Part shown: positions 1 to 10,335 of the stretch, one piece after another
How positions within the stretch are numbered: position 1 is the first letter of the stretch
Layout: each line of letters starts with the position of its first letter
NCBI GenBank assembly: GCA_014155875.1
Contig: JACEFZ010028293.1
Location: 97,501 to 161,500 of the forward strand
From: Cepaea nemoralis
Lineage: Eukaryota > Mollusca > Gastropoda > Stylommatophora > Helicidae
Reading direction: 5' to 3'
DNA length: 64,000 nt
Notes under the pieces: model-generated
Told to the model about the DNA's origin: nothing
Database searches by the model: none
The model's input: the letters and a program-made list of their open reading frames with translations, nothing else
Made by a program: the position numbers and the translations under genes

Positions 1-53
1 GTTAATGTTTCATCTCCTAATGTTTCATCTGTTAATGTTTCAACTGTTAATGT
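1..53. repeat. 15-bp minisatellite, left part
   Basis: Units of the form GTTAATGTTTCATCT repeat about three and a half times and resume at 477-510 on the other side of a LINE fragment. The array was therefore probably there before the insertion. The left edge runs off the window. Confidence 0.75.
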
Positions 54-476
54 GATTGATTGATTGATTTAGGAATCGACATCACAGCATTCGGGGCATT
101 CCCATAAGGGCTCCGTCCCCATCCTCAGCAGCCAGCGAAGAGTTCCAACACTAATAGTACCAGTAGCAATCTGATTATAAGTCCGTCTCGCCTTTCCTTT
201 GAGCGTTGAGCGTCGGCCAGATCCCTTCGTCACTCCTCGTTGTCTCATTCTTGCCAGACCATGGTAATCCATTTGCTCCTCCGAGGTGTGCACGTGCTCC
301 CACAAGGCCGCAACCACGTCTGCCTTGTCATATATCAATACTCCACCAAGTTCTGCAGAGCCAGCCAATCTGTCCGCCTGTTCATTTCCCAGCACACCGG
401 CATGCCCTGGAGAAAAGATCCAGGCGATGCTTGTCATCCGTGACCTCCGAAGCGAAGCAAGCACTCCGTACGAAGT
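54..476 (-). mobile_element. 5'-truncated LINE 3' end inserted in a 15-bp minisatellite
   Basis: On the minus strand this is the C-terminal part of a non-LTR retrotransposon ORF followed by a short ATCA tail at 54-73. CTGTTAATGT occurs on both sides (44-53 and 477-486). It could be a 10-bp target-site duplication, but it is also part of the surrounding 15-bp repeat, so the duplication is uncertain. The 5' end is truncated within the RNase H domain, as is usual for LINE insertions. Confidence 0.75.
69..464 (-). pseudogene. LINE ORF2 C-terminus: RNase H end plus CxxC tail
   Basis: The 131-residue reading frame contains PGHAGVLGNEQADRLAG, the C-terminal RNase H signature of LINEs that carry a ribonuclease H domain (I/Ingi/R1-like clades), with the His and the last catalytic Asp kept. 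It ends in WECPECCDV, a CxxC motif, and the TAA stop abuts the ATCA tail. The first three RNase H catalytic motifs, the RT and the endonuclease are missing. Homologous C-termini occur at 7,203-7,430 and 20,800-21,189, so this is a family with several copies in the window. Nothing suggests expression or a host role. The clade within RNase H-bearing LINEs is not resolved. Confidence 0.8.
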
Positions 477-512
477 CTGTTAATGTTTCATATGTTAATG
501 TTTCATCTTATT
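477..512. repeat. 15-bp minisatellite, right part
   Basis: GTTAATGTTTCATAT and GTTAATGTTTCATCT continue the array of 1-53 after the LINE. From 513 to 829 I see AT-rich sequence with no recognisable feature. Confidence 0.7.
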
Positions 513-829
513 TCTGTATGACTAGGCAGATTGTCCATGTATATCTGTAAAAGAGAAGTACCTATACTTGTTATCTACCCATGCCACCTCTGTTCCTTTT
601 TCAAACTTAACACATTATGGACTGAGAATCAGACAATCATGAAATAAAATTTAAGATAGTATTGAAGGAAACCACTAATGAGTTAGTTTAAAGTCGATGT
701 TCTGTCGTGTACTGGTGTATTGTTCTGTCTGAAGATTTGTGGGGAGAGTTTGGATTCATGTCGCGAAAAGCTTCATAGAATAAGAGATAAAAACATAAGA
801 CATAGTTTCTTGTAAGGGATGGTCTGTTA

Positions 830-836
830 CACACAG

Positions 837-910
<74 letters not shown>

Positions 911-962
911 ATACACACACATCCACCCACATACACACATACACACACAACCATACACACAC
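830..962. repeat. (CA)n microsatellite
   Basis: A nearly perfect CA run covers about 838-904 and continues imperfectly (CATA, CATC) to 962. The cysteine/valine-rich frame on the minus strand is only a translation of this repeat. 963-1,380 is AT-rich with nothing recognisable. Confidence 0.95.
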
Positions 963-1394
963 TAATACCACACACATAGACACGCCTATACACGTACATA
1001 CAGAGGCCAATAGAATGTGTTATCTAATATTAAATAGCATTGTTTTCTATTATATCTTGTGTCATTACATACAATAATAGCAAATATGAAAACACACATT
1101 TAAAATAATTTCAAATCCAAGATCAACATTTGAAGAAGAAAAAAAAAAACACATCAGCGATGTTTAAACATAGCTATTGAATATGTAAACACAATGTAAT
1201 GCTTATTATGTTTGAAGATCAAGTTTCTGTTGAAAATACAGATATTATTTAAGAGATCATTAGTGTCTTGCTTAGTGTCAAAGTCGCTGGGGAAAACCCG
1301 TATAGCATAACAAGGTACGTCAATGTTTCATTTATCTGCGTGGCAAGCTGGTCGAACGTCGAAGTACACTTGTTCTTTAGAGATGATACTGTAA

Positions 1395-2435
1395 AATTTT
1401 AGAGTGGCGTATAGTTTTTGTTGTTGTTGTTTGTCTGCAGTCCATGATATATTAGAGTGCCATGCTACAATCTCATGTATAGTTTTCATATTTTCGCTTC
1501 TCTGTAGTTCACTATATCTTAAGGTGGCGGGTTTTAATCCGGCCTAAAGTTTCACGTTTTCGCTAGTCTTTAGTTCACTATACTTTAGATTGGCGTATAG
1601 TTTTCATGTTGTCGTGTGTAACAGATGAAACATTAGCAGATTGTCGCCACAATATATTAGAGTGCTAGGCTCTAATTGGCCGTATAGTTATCATGTTGTC
1701 GCTTGTCTGTATTCACTATATATTAGGTTGGAGGGCTTCAATCTCCCGTACAGTTATCATCTTGTCGCTTGTCTGTATTCACTATAATAGGCTGGTGGGC
1801 TGCAAGCTCCCGTATAGTTATCATGTTGACTCTTGTCTGTATTCACTATATATTAGGTTGGAGGGCTGCAATCTCCCGTACAGTTATCATCTTGTCGCTT
1901 GTCTGTATTCACTATAATAGGCTGGTGGGCTGCAAGCTCCCGTATAGTTATCATGTTGACTCTTGTCTGTATTCACTATATATTAGGTTGGAGGGCTGCA
2001 ATCTCCCGTACAGTTATCATCTTGTCGCTTGTCTGTATTCACTATAATAGGCTGGTGGGCTGCAAGCTCCCGTATAGTTATCATGTTGACTCTTGTCTGT
2101 ATTCACTATATATTAGGTTGGAGGGCTGCAATCTCCCGTACAGTTATCATCTTGTCGCTTGTCTGTATTCACTATAATAGGCTGGTGGTCCCCAAGCTCC
2201 CGTAAAGTTATCATGTTGTCTCTTTTATGCATTCACTATATGTTAGACTGGTGTGCTCCAATCTCCCGTATAGTTATTATATTCTCGTTTGTCTGTAGTT
2301 CAGGTTGGCGGGATTTAATCCGGCATATAGATTTTATATTGTCGTTTGTCCGTAGCCCACTATACATCAGCGCAGCAGGCTCCACTTTCTTGTATAGTTT
2401 TCATTTTCTCGTTTGTCTGTAGTCCACTATACAGA
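1395..2435. repeat. 130-bp minisatellite built from two ~65-bp subunits
   Basis: The core at about 1,694-2,225 repeats with a 130-bp period (the same TTGTCTGTATTCACTATA string recurs every 130 bp). Each period has two related subunits that differ in GGTTGGAGGG versus GGCTGGTGGG and in CTTGTCG versus GTTGACT. Neighbouring 130-bp copies are almost identical. Divergent 65-75-bp relatives extend the array to both sides, so only the core was recently amplified. Open frames here are translations of the repeat. Confidence 0.93.
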
Positions 2436-2592
2436 TCTAGAAGAACTGAATGCCAGGACTATAATGTCATCGTTAGGAAGTCCCTTGCAAAATGTGCACG
2501 TTAAATATCTAACGGCACCTGGAAATCGCTAAGAGAAGATTGTACGACCATCGCCCTGGCAAATTTGTTAGGAAATAAAACCTATTCACAAG

Positions 2593-2630
2593 GTAGATAG
2601 ATCCCATTATATTGCGTGGAATCTATCTAC
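2593..2630. other. Perfect 10-bp hairpin
   Basis: GTAGATAGAT and ATCTATCTAC are exact inverted copies around an 18-base spacer. No gene is nearby, so a regulatory role is not supported. 2,436-2,812 otherwise shows nothing recognisable. Confidence 0.55.
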
Positions 2631-2812
2631 AGGAAGTAAACCTAACACACATACACACCAATGTTAGGACATGCTGACATTTATAGTGCACAAATATGAG
2701 TAGGTGTAACGCAAACCTCCCCAAAGAGAAGCGAAGAAAAGTAGAACAAGAAAGCCCCATAGATACTTTGACCACTTCGCTAATGTCTACCTATATAAAC
2801 ACAAGTATCAAA

Positions 2813-2963
2813 TTGACTGGCTGACTGACTGGTTGACTGACTGACTGACTGACTGACTGACTGTCTGGCTGACTGACTGACTGATTAGCTGACTGATTGA
2901 CTGGCTAGCTGGCTGACTGACTGGCTGACTGGCTGACTGACTGGCTGCCTGACTGACTGACTA
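2813..2963. repeat. (CTGA)n tetranucleotide microsatellite
   Basis: About 150 bp of GACT/GGCT units with a 4-bp period, interrupted by GGCT and GATT variants. 2,964-3,410 contains no gene I can recognise. Confidence 0.9.
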
Positions 2964-3409
2964 GCACCTTGTCGTCTTGACAGACGATAGTTTGTAAAAT
3001 GGGGTTATCTCTCCATAACACAAAGCCTGGGCTGAATTTAGAGACCATGTGTTGCCCATGCAGCATGTTCCCTCTCTCGGCATGTCTAGTTCACTCCAGA
3101 GGAAAGGTAACACCAATACGTCTGGAACAAGACAAGCTGCAGAAGCTGCCGGATCAGCAAAGCAATGCTCTAACTGTCTGCCTGTCGAAGCTTCGATCCT
3201 AGACCAGCTGCCAACCAAGGCTTAGGGCCTGGTCTGCCCTGCCATGTCATTTTGTCTTTAGGTTGCATTTCCTCGCACCAGGATAAGGCTTGTACCCTCC
3301 CAATTGCGCTCTTCCACCCGAAGCCGTTGGCACAATGTGGGGTGTCGGGTTTGGTAAACGCCGCCCAACATTCGGCGCTAACAGAAAGCAGGTGCTCCCG
3401 TTTAATGTC

Positions 3410-4400
3410 ATACGGTAGCTCTGTCATATCTTCTTCTTCTTCTTTGCGTTCATCCGGAGTGATTTTTTCAGATGTGATTGCGGTGTGTCTGGTTAGGCAC
3501 CCTCGGGTCGAAACCCTCAGGCCAACACATCCGACTTTTAGCGTGCATTTTTGACCAGGTTAGCAATCCTGGGAGACTCTCACTTTTGTGGTACCGTCCA
3601 CATCTCAGCTGGTCAAGTTGGAACAGTCGAAGACTACACGGTCATCCCTCAAGTGAAGGCAGGGACAGTCCATAGCATTTTCCGCCATCCTGGGTGGCTT
3701 CCATAATTGCAGAGCCGGCACATAACGCTCTGGTGCTGGGTTTACCGAGGGAATCGTCACGTCCTGCTCATGGCTGTTTTAATTCCTCACTTCAATATAT
3801 TGGGCATTTCGCTCGCCCTGGGCTGTTCCTGCACAAACCAGTCAGCTCTGCGGTTGGTTTCCACTAAGCGAGTTTTCGGACATGTGCTTGTCCCTGTACC
3901 CATCAGAGCTGTTCCAGGCACGGCGGACATTCGGAAAACTACCTAGTCAGAGCTGCTCCGAACAAGAGCGGCATTCGGAAACTAGGTAGTCAGAGCTGTT
4001 CCTAGCACGAGAGACATTCGGACGAGACATTTCACTCGGACGTAATTGCGTAGTGTCAATTTTTAGTTTGCCACCCGTAGGACGACACTTCCGACTTCCG
4101 GCGGGCATTTTTTAATGAGGTTAACCTTCCTCTGATTTCAAGGCACGTTAGACTGTTGTGATGTCGCCCACATCTCAGCTGGTCAAGATAGAACGACCAA
4201 CGACATCGCGGTCGGCCCTCAAGGGAAGGCAGGGGCAGACAATGGGCAGTCCCTCGCTATCCAAGGAGGCTTCCATAATTGCAGAGCCGGCACATATTGC
4301 TCCGAGACTGGGCTCACCCGAGGAGTTGCCACGTCCTGCTCATGGCTGCTTTAGTTCCTCACTTCCATGTATTGGGCATCTCGCTTGCCACTGGTCGCTC
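3410..4400. repeat. Unclassified dispersed repeat, duplicated with ~590-bp spacing
   Basis: 3,475-3,830 and about 4,070-4,390 are divergent direct copies. Shared strings include CACATCTCAGCTGGTCAAG, TTCCATAATTGCAGAGCCGG and ACGTCCTGCTCATGGCTG. Between them, 3,905-4,025 has about three ~50-bp units built on TCAGAGCTGTTCC and GACATTCGG. At 3,428-3,445 a TTC run sits where a minus-strand retroposon would have an (AAG)n tail, so the unit may be a LINE or SINE 3' end. No protein domain is visible. 4,401-5,040 has nothing further. Confidence 0.6.
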
Positions 4401-5049
4401 AAGTGAGCTCCAGGGGCGGTTAGACTGCGGGCGACATCCACTCGGTAAGCTTTTGCTTTTGACTTTGGACCACGCAATAGGTTCGCTCGCCGTGCGTTCC
4501 ATTTCGCGTTATTGAGACGTTTCTCCACTTTTATCTACACTCTCTATGAGTTAGATATAGACAGTTTCCGTAACCATTTCCTTCGACTGGGGCATTTTAC
4601 TGACTTTTTGTACTCGCTCACGAGGTAGGCTACATGTGCTGCCGGCTCAGCACCTTACCTTCGTGCAGCAGTCAGTGAGAAACGGCCAGGCCATCTCATC
4701 CGGGAATCCAACATATCCCTCAGCTGAGAGCCTTCAAACAAGTGTCAGAACTGGGCATGTAGCTTGCTCAGTATCTCGATTCCAATTTTTCGGTAGGTGG
4801 ATATCGGCCTGACTCTCAGATCCGAGGGTCTGTGGCTTAGAGGCGTTCAGCCTAAACCCTCGACAGAGAGCCTTAGAGTATTGTCCGAAACAAGAACTGC
4901 CTTCATGCGCCTGATTTAAACTTTTGACTGCTATCCTCAGTCTCCTGCAGAGCAGCAGGTTGTGTCTCTCTTAGTCTGGTCCCTATCCCATACGCTGTCC
5001 GATATGTAGTTTTCACCCATCGGCAAGCACATGGGGTCAACGGGACACT

Positions 5050-5096
5050 CAAGCTCCCCCACCACGGCAAGGTGGAGACACATCGGGGGAGCTCTG
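5050..5096. other. Imperfect hairpin
   Basis: AAGCTCCCCC and CGGGGGAGCT are inverted around a core with its own CCACC/GGTGG pair. The following AGCTCTGTCATATCT string also occurs at 3,416-3,430, so this belongs to the dispersed repeat family next door. Confidence 0.45.
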
Positions 5097-5130
5097 TCAT
5101 ATCTGACTAAGACCTGACATAAGCCTGGAG

Positions 5131-5715
5131 TACCGAATGGTGTGTAAGTTAATAAGTAAGTCACGAATGGCTGTAGAAAAATAACTAAATATGATAACAA
5201 CTTGAAACCAGTTCATTTTTATATATACATTGTCCCTTTATTTCTCAACATAATTTCCACCAACAATGATGCACTTATCCCATCGTTTTATCAGTCTTCC
5301 CAAACCGGCTGCATAGAACTGCGTGCTCTGTTTTCTAAACAAAGTTTTCACTTCACATTCAACTTCGGCGTCATTCGCGAAATGTCTCCCGCCAAGGTGG
5401 ATTGTCAGTGTTTATGCTGACAAATGTTTAACCCGTAAAGCCGTTCATAGCTGGGTAGAAAAGTTACGAGGGCGAATCAATAAGTACGTCACACAGTTCT
5501 GTGGGATGGCAGGTAAATTAAAACAAAGCACGCAGTTCTATGCAGCCAGTTTGGGAGGACTGATAAAACGATGGGATAAGTGTATCAATGTTGGTGGAAA
5601 TTATGTTGAGAAATAAAGGGACACTGTACGTATAAAAACAAACTGATTTTAAGTCGTTATCATATTTAGTTATATTTCTACAGCAATTTGTGACTTACTT
5701 AATGACTTCTCTGTA
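5131..5715. mobile_element. Nest of mariner transposon fragments
   Basis: The left part (5,133-5,407) is a mariner 3' end on the minus strand, with the terminal string seen at 24,902 and 29,249 (AATAAGTAAGTCAC, then GCTGTAGAAAAATAACTAAA). At 5,408-5,464 the sequence switches to the plus strand of an internal transposase region that matches 30,190-30,246 inverted. A TA dinucleotide at 5,465 then starts a small plus-strand element (5,467-5,713) that joins a mariner 5' end directly to a 3' end, flanked by TA on both sides. At least one inversion and one nested or internally deleted element are needed to explain this. Confidence 0.75.
5519..5616 (+). pseudogene. Mariner transposase C-terminal fragment
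   Basis: The frame ends in GLIKRWDKCINVGGNYVEK followed by TAA, the usual end of a mariner-family transposase. Only about 30 residues are present. They are fused to the 5' terminal region of the element without the helix-turn-helix or the catalytic D,D,D residues. The small element could only have moved in trans. The Tc1/mariner assignment is supported by TA flanks and by longer copies at 24,902-25,834 and 29,249-30,512. Confidence 0.75.
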
Positions 5716-6007
5716 TACATTATGAATATAGTGCCATGTGCCCAGTACGCCATAAGGCATTTGAAAGGGTCCTCTACTGTTTGCTTACAGATTGGAAGGG
5801 GGTGGGGGAACATGCCACAGCAAGCGATGATGTACAGACCAAATGGAGCCTGAAGAGGCCGGCCTTATAAACGATGGTCAGATTGAATAATTTTCCATGG
5901 GAATCTCGATATATGAAGTCCGTTAACGGGCAATCCCGCGCTGTTTATGTTTCACCTGGACACTGCAAGGCATAAAAGGAACAAGACGAGATGATACAAG
6001 GACGCAC

Positions 6008-6017
6008 GCGCGCGCGC

Positions 6018-6064
<47 letters not shown>
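6008..6064. repeat. (CG)/(CA)n microsatellite
   Basis: CGCG units pass into a clean CA run. 5,716-6,007 and 6,065-6,200 hold no recognisable gene. Confidence 0.95.
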
Positions 6065-6065
<1 letters not shown>

Positions 6066-6200
6066 TAAAACACTGAAAATTAAGATGAAGATAGAAGACA
6101 TGAAAACATCCATAGTACATTCAAGGATGAAAACTTGAATGTCAAAACAAATAACTAATAAAAGCAAGAAAAATGAAGAAAATAAACGGGTATTATTCGT

Positions 6201-6236
6201 AGCCGACTCCGTGGGGAAGAGGTTACGGACACACCT
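6201..6236 (+). repeat. SINE-like head fragment
   Basis: GCCGACTCCGTGGGGAAGAGGTTACGG matches the heads of the longer SINE-like copies at 28,747 and 59,766, in the place of a pol III A box. Only about 36 bp are recognisable. Confidence 0.45.
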
Positions 6237-6666
6237 GTTTTTTCATCCTTAATTTTGGTCTTTAACAATTTTCTGTGTTTATCATATCTTAATGTTTTTC
6301 ATCCCAAATTTTGTCTGTAACAATTTTCTGAGTCTTTTACCGCATCTTCTGTCTTTCATCCCAAACGCGCACCTCTGTTGACTTCAAGGCTGGCCATGAT
6401 TCTCATCACGTCGATATTTGTTGGCCTTTCCTTCAACTCCCAGATCGCATGCATGTAATCACGAGCAGACACCCCTGCTAAACTGCGTGGAATCTGGAAA
6501 AGCTAGACGACTGGAAACCATTTATCTGCAGTCGATTCCGTTGCTTCATGCCAAGAATACGTTTATATTATGAAACAGCTTCCAGCTTTCTTGTTTTCCT
6601 GCTCTCTGTGTTGCTTTGTCTGTCGTTTTGATTTAGTCTCTCGCTCTCTCAATCTCTCTGGCGATG

Positions 6667-6945
6667 TGTGTAGGTGGGGGGGGGGGGATGTGTTTGGGTG
6701 GGGATGTGCGGGTGGGGATGGCTGGGTGCATGTATGTGTGCCTGGGTGTGTGTGTGTGTGTGGTGGGACGTGTGGTGAGTGGGGAGATGTGTGTAGATTG
6801 GGGTGTGTGTAGGTGTGGGATGTGTGGGTGGGGGATGGGTGGATGGCTGGGGGATTTATGTGTGCATGGGTGTGTTTGTGTCTGGTTGGGTGGGGGGGGG
6901 GTATGTGGGTGGATGAGGGATGTGAAGGTGGGTGGGGGTTGTGTC
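6667..6945. repeat. G/T-rich simple sequence
   Basis: Irregular GGTGTGTG, GGGATGG and poly-G runs give strong strand asymmetry. Open frames on both strands are low-complexity translations. 6,237-6,666 shows no gene. Confidence 0.85.
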
Positions 6946-6989
6946 TCATAACATGGAATATGCATTGTTTATGTCTACAACATTCGTTT

Positions 6990-7134
6990 GACATTTGTTT
7001 CTTATGTGAATGTATTATGCACTATTGATGAACGAAAGATGAGCGATTGGAAGGGCCGAATGTAAGACGGGCCTGCGTGCTCCATTTGTTACCCTTTGAA
7101 AATAAAGTCTGTTCGTTCGTTCGTTCGTTCGTTC
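6990..7134 (+). repeat. Retroposon 3' end with AATAAA and (GTTC)n tail, copy 1
   Basis: GATTGGAAGG, GCCTGCGTG and ACCCTTTGAAAA are shared in order with 7,975-8,100. AATAAA lies at 7,101-7,106, just before a (GTTC)6 run at 7,111-7,134. A shared body, a poly(A) signal and a microsatellite tail suggest the 3' end of a LINE or SINE family. Confidence 0.6.
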
Positions 7135-7202
7135 TCTCTCTTTCTCTCTCTCCCTCCCTCTCTCTCTCTTTCTCTCATTCTATCTTTCCCTGCTTGTGGG
7201 AC

Positions 7203-7430
7203 CAGGTGGAGAAGGCGGAGGAACAGATTGAGAACCCGTATGTGGAAAGAATGAGGTTGCGGGGGATCGGCAGGGGTTCTGGAAGAATCTCAAAACTGAG
7301 AGGGAATAACAGGAGAACTTTTAATCAGATAGCGATGGGAACGATTAGTAGTATGACTCTTCGCTGGCTGTTGAACGAGGGGACGGAGCACGTATGGGAA
7401 TGTCCTGAGTGCAATGATGTCGGTTCTTAA
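7203..7430 (+). pseudogene. LINE ORF2 C-terminal fragment
   Basis: The last 75 residues match the C-terminus of the LINE at 69-464: RRTFNQIAMGTIS, TLRWLL and WECPECNDVGS with its CxxC motif align in order. No RNase H catalytic residue remains, so this is a short 5'-truncated insertion. The TAA stop runs into (CTCAA)n, the element's 3' tail. It lies downstream of the unrelated (GTTC)n-tailed retroposon and a CT-rich stretch. Confidence 0.8.
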
Positions 7431-7452
7431 CTCAACTCAACTCAACTCAATC
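7429..7452 (+). repeat. (CTCAA)n LINE tail
   Basis: Four CTCAA units directly follow the TAA stop of the LINE fragment. The CTTAA that contains the stop looks like a variant unit. Confidence 0.8.
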
Positions 7453-7511
7453 TCTCTTTTCCTTTCATTCTCTATCACTGTTTCGCTTTCTCTTTATCTG
7501 TCGTTCTCTCT

Positions 7512-7555
<44 letters not shown>

Positions 7556-7800
7556 TTCTGTTTCTCTCGGTCTCTTTCACTCATTCTCTTTCATTCTCTA
7601 TCGTTGTTTCTCTTTCTCTCTATCTGTCAATCTTTCTCCTTTTCTCTCTCTCTCTCTACATATATATCTTTCTCTTTCATTCTCTCTTGCTGTTTCTCTC
7701 TCTCCACTCTTTTTATCTTTCTTTCTTTCTCTCTCTCTCTCTCTCACTCTGTTCTCTATCTCATTCTCTCTCTCCTTCTCTCTGCTTTTCTGTCCTCCTT
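7453..7800. repeat. CT-rich microsatellite tract
   Basis: Mixed (TC)n, TTTC and TATC runs, with clean TC blocks near 7,515-7,545 and 7,730-7,748. Open frames here are Ser/Leu-rich repeat translations. Confidence 0.9.
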
Positions 7801-7857
7801 TGTGTTCCATTGATTCTCTCGTGTCTTCATGATCACAGATTCCTTTCCACGGTATTC

Positions 7858-7912
<55 letters not shown>

Positions 7913-7914
7913 GG
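7858..7914. repeat. (GTCT)n microsatellite
   Basis: About 14 perfect GTCT units, followed at 7,963 by a short C run. Confidence 0.97.
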
Positions 7915-7974
7915 ATCACTTTCTTTCTCCCTTGCATGCATTTTTTGTGTTCATAACCACCCCCCCCCCTCCCC

Positions 7975-8100
7975 CATGTGAATGTACCATGCACAATAGA
8001 TAAGTGATGTACGAATGATGAGTGATTGGAAGGCAGAATGTAAGACAGGCCTGCGTGCCCAATTGTGACCCTTTGAAAAGTTCGTTCTTTCGTTCGTTCT
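7975..8100 (+). repeat. Retroposon 3' end with (GTTC)n tail, copy 2
   Basis: Second copy of the 6,990-7,134 unit, sharing CATGTGAATGTA, GTGATTGGAAGG and CCTGCGTGCCC. The AATAAA seen in copy 1 is missing because about 8 bp between GAAAA and GTTCG are absent. Confidence 0.6.
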
Positions 8101-8330
8101 CTCTCTGTCTGTCTCTGTCTCTGTCTCTCTTTTTCTGTCTATCTGTCTGTGTCTGTCTGCCTGCCTGCCTGTCTGCCTGCCTGCCTGCCTGTCTGCCTGC
8201 CTGCCTGTCAGTCAGTCAGTCAGTCATTCAGTCATTCAGTCAGTCAGTCAGTCAGTCAGTCAGTCAGTCAGTCAGTTAGTCAGTCTGTCAGTCAGTCAGT
8301 CAGTTTGTCTGCCTGCCTGTCTTTCGGCCA
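8101..8330. repeat. Compound tetranucleotide tract (GTCT/GCCT/GTCA)n
   Basis: CT-rich start, then GCCT/GTCT units to about 8,208, then (GTCA)n to about 8,305, then GCCT again. The 4-bp period is kept throughout, so the blocks are variants of one array. 8,331-9,060 is T-rich with no gene I can support. Confidence 0.9.
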
Positions 8331-9061
8331 CAGACAATTTAAACATCTGCCCGATGTCTTCCTATTGTCAGAACTGTACACAGGATAGGCCCGAGTCCCC
8401 GAGACGCCGCCCCAATCTCCTGCCAGCATGCGCCAGTTGAGCACTACAATGCTGCTTCTGGAAATTGCTGGAAACCCTGCCGCCCATCTGGAAGACATTA
8501 CGCTGCATGTTTGACTTCCTGAACAATGCAATTATTTCCACCATCTCCCAGTCAGGCTAACTTTTTGCTTCGGTTGGGGGGAAAAAACCGAACGCCTAGC
8601 TTACTCATCTTCATTCTTTAGTTTTCTGCCAACTTAAGTTTCCAGCGTTCTTTGTTTATATTTTCCTTTTCTTTTATTTTTTAATGCCTGTCTATCATTT
8701 TCTTATTCTTGGAATATTTGCCTTTTTTTCAAGTCTTTGTATCTTCATTTTTATCTATCTTTCTAGTATTGTTCTTATTCAATCTGTTTTTATTGCTCTT
8801 TCCTTCTTTCTTTTGAATCTTGCTTTCATGATGCCCGCACCACGTTATTCTCATATGTCTGTCTCTGTCGGTCACCTCTCCATTCTCTTTCTTTTCGTTG
8901 TTATTTGCCTCTGTGCTTCTATTTCTTTTTGTAAGTTTTTCTGTTTTGTTGTTACTGTTCGTTCCCGTGTCCCTTGAAGTTCCACCATTATTTAGTTTCT
9001 ACTTTTGATTGTCTTTTTAGAAAATCTATGTCTATCTAATTTTCATTTTGTGCCCTTCTTT

Positions 9062-9065
9062 TCCT

Positions 9066-9108
<43 letters not shown>

Positions 9109-9122
9109 CTTTCTTTCTTTCT

Positions 9123-9186
<64 letters not shown>

Positions 9187-9188
9187 TC
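9062..9188. repeat. (TTTC)n microsatellite
   Basis: About 30 TTTC units with two phase breaks near 9,105 and 9,120. 9,189-9,710 has no recognisable gene. Confidence 0.97.
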
Positions 9189-9710
9189 ATCGTTCTATAG
9201 GTCGTTTCATGTTATATCTTTCTTTATCTGTGATTTCTTATTCGAATATGTCTTTACCAGTGTATCTTAATCTTTCCTATTCTCTTCCTTTCGTTATATT
9301 TCTTTGTTGTATTCCCATGCAGGCCTGTTTCTTTCATGACTCTTTTCTGTTCATCATCATCATCTTCTAGTGCATCGCCAAACTGAAGCTCGGTATGTAA
9401 TGAGGCTCAACATTCTCTGTTTCAGGTCTTCATACTGCATTCATACAGGCTTCTTTCAGTTCATCTCTTGATGTTTTCCATCCATCCTTCAATCCTGGCA
9501 TTTTTATTTGTCTGCACTTTGACACGGTCGAGCGAGAGTTTGACGCCTGCTAAATGAGGAAAAGATTGCCTACCTATTCCTCCGTGCAGTCAGGCCTACA
9601 AAATGTGATGCCACTGTCACACCACAATCCCATAGCACCCATCAGTGAACATAATTCACATGCTTGCCTCACACATCCTTCTATATCTATGAGGTGATAC
9701 ACACTCTATT

Positions 9711-9715
9711 AATCA
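9711..9715. other. Target-site duplication of element 1, left copy
   Basis: AATCA lies immediately before the first TG of the 5' LTR and recurs immediately after the final CA of the 3' LTR at 18,442-18,446. Confidence 0.9.
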
Positions 9716-10239
9716 TGTCAAAGACTGGAACATAAGGGCAGGGTAGGTGATAGAATGGGGGACTATTAACTAGTTCTCTCATGAGACACGGAGACGTTGA
9801 CCAGATGGTTAGCACTCTGGTCACGACAGAATCACGCATACGTGATAGCCACGATTGCCACTCAACAGAAGACAGCCAATGTAAGCGTGCCAGGTACAAC
9901 GGCACGCAAAAAGCCGAAGGACACCTCAAGGTCCTTCCGCGTGCTGTGTAGCCACGCGAGTAAGAAAGTCAGACTGGGGACTGACTTTGTAGCGAGCACC
10001 TCGTTTAGTGTTGATAGGAGTTTTGTGTAACCAAATAGATAGAGATAGCATTAGAGTTTAGGAAACTAGTGATAGGCAATTCTGTGGCTTTGTGTGTGGT
10101 TTTGATAGCGACTGTTATATACTTGTATAGAGCCAACGGCAATAAAATGTACCATTTATTTCCTCTCACACGACGTGCAAGTTTCTTGTATGGTGTGGGA
10201 GAAGTAATCTGATGATGCCTTACACATGGGTTGTTGACA
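9716..10239 (+). repeat. Element 1 5' LTR
   Basis: This 524-bp copy matches 17,930-18,441 over its whole length. The 12-bp length difference is a single ATAGCATTAGAG segment near 10,046 that is absent from the 3' copy. It starts TGTCA and ends TGACA. The LTR should carry the promoter and the poly(A) site. Confidence 0.95.
10141..10146 (+). promoter_or_regulatory. LTR poly(A) signal
   Basis: AATAAA sits 94 bp before the LTR end and is conserved in the 3' LTR at 18,343-18,348, where it would direct 3' processing of the element RNA. Confidence 0.6.
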
Positions 10240-10253
10240 GGCAAAGATTAATG

Positions 10254-10267
10254 TGGTGTCAGAAGTG
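10254..10267 (+). other. Primer-binding site, tRNA-Leu type, copy 1
   Basis: TGGTGTCAGAAGTG lies 14 bases after the LTR. It is complementary to the 3' end of a common animal tRNA-Leu (ending CACTTCTGACACCA). The next four bases do not all fit. A second copy is at 10,322-10,335. Confidence 0.75.
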
Positions 10268-10321
10268 TGGCTTGGACGAAAGAGCCAAGCTAATACACTC
10301 ACCCACGGCTGAAGATTAATG

Positions 10322-10335
10322 TGGTGTCAGAAGTG
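10322..10335 (+). other. Primer-binding site, copy 2
   Basis: Identical to the 10,254 site within the 68-bp duplication and 82 bases from the LTR. Priming here would leave extra leader sequence in the strong-stop product, so copy 1 is the likelier active site. Confidence 0.55.

Noticed and set aside
1693..2177. Series of 92-residue identical frames
   Set aside because: They repeat every 130 bp because the DNA is a minisatellite, not because a gene is duplicated.
2961..3427. Protein gene on the minus strand (85-residue frames)
   Set aside because: Frames are short, overlap in different phases and lie in or next to a dispersed repeat.
6563..6994. Pro/His/Thr-rich 143-residue frame
   Set aside because: Low-complexity translation of the G/T-rich tract on the opposite strand.
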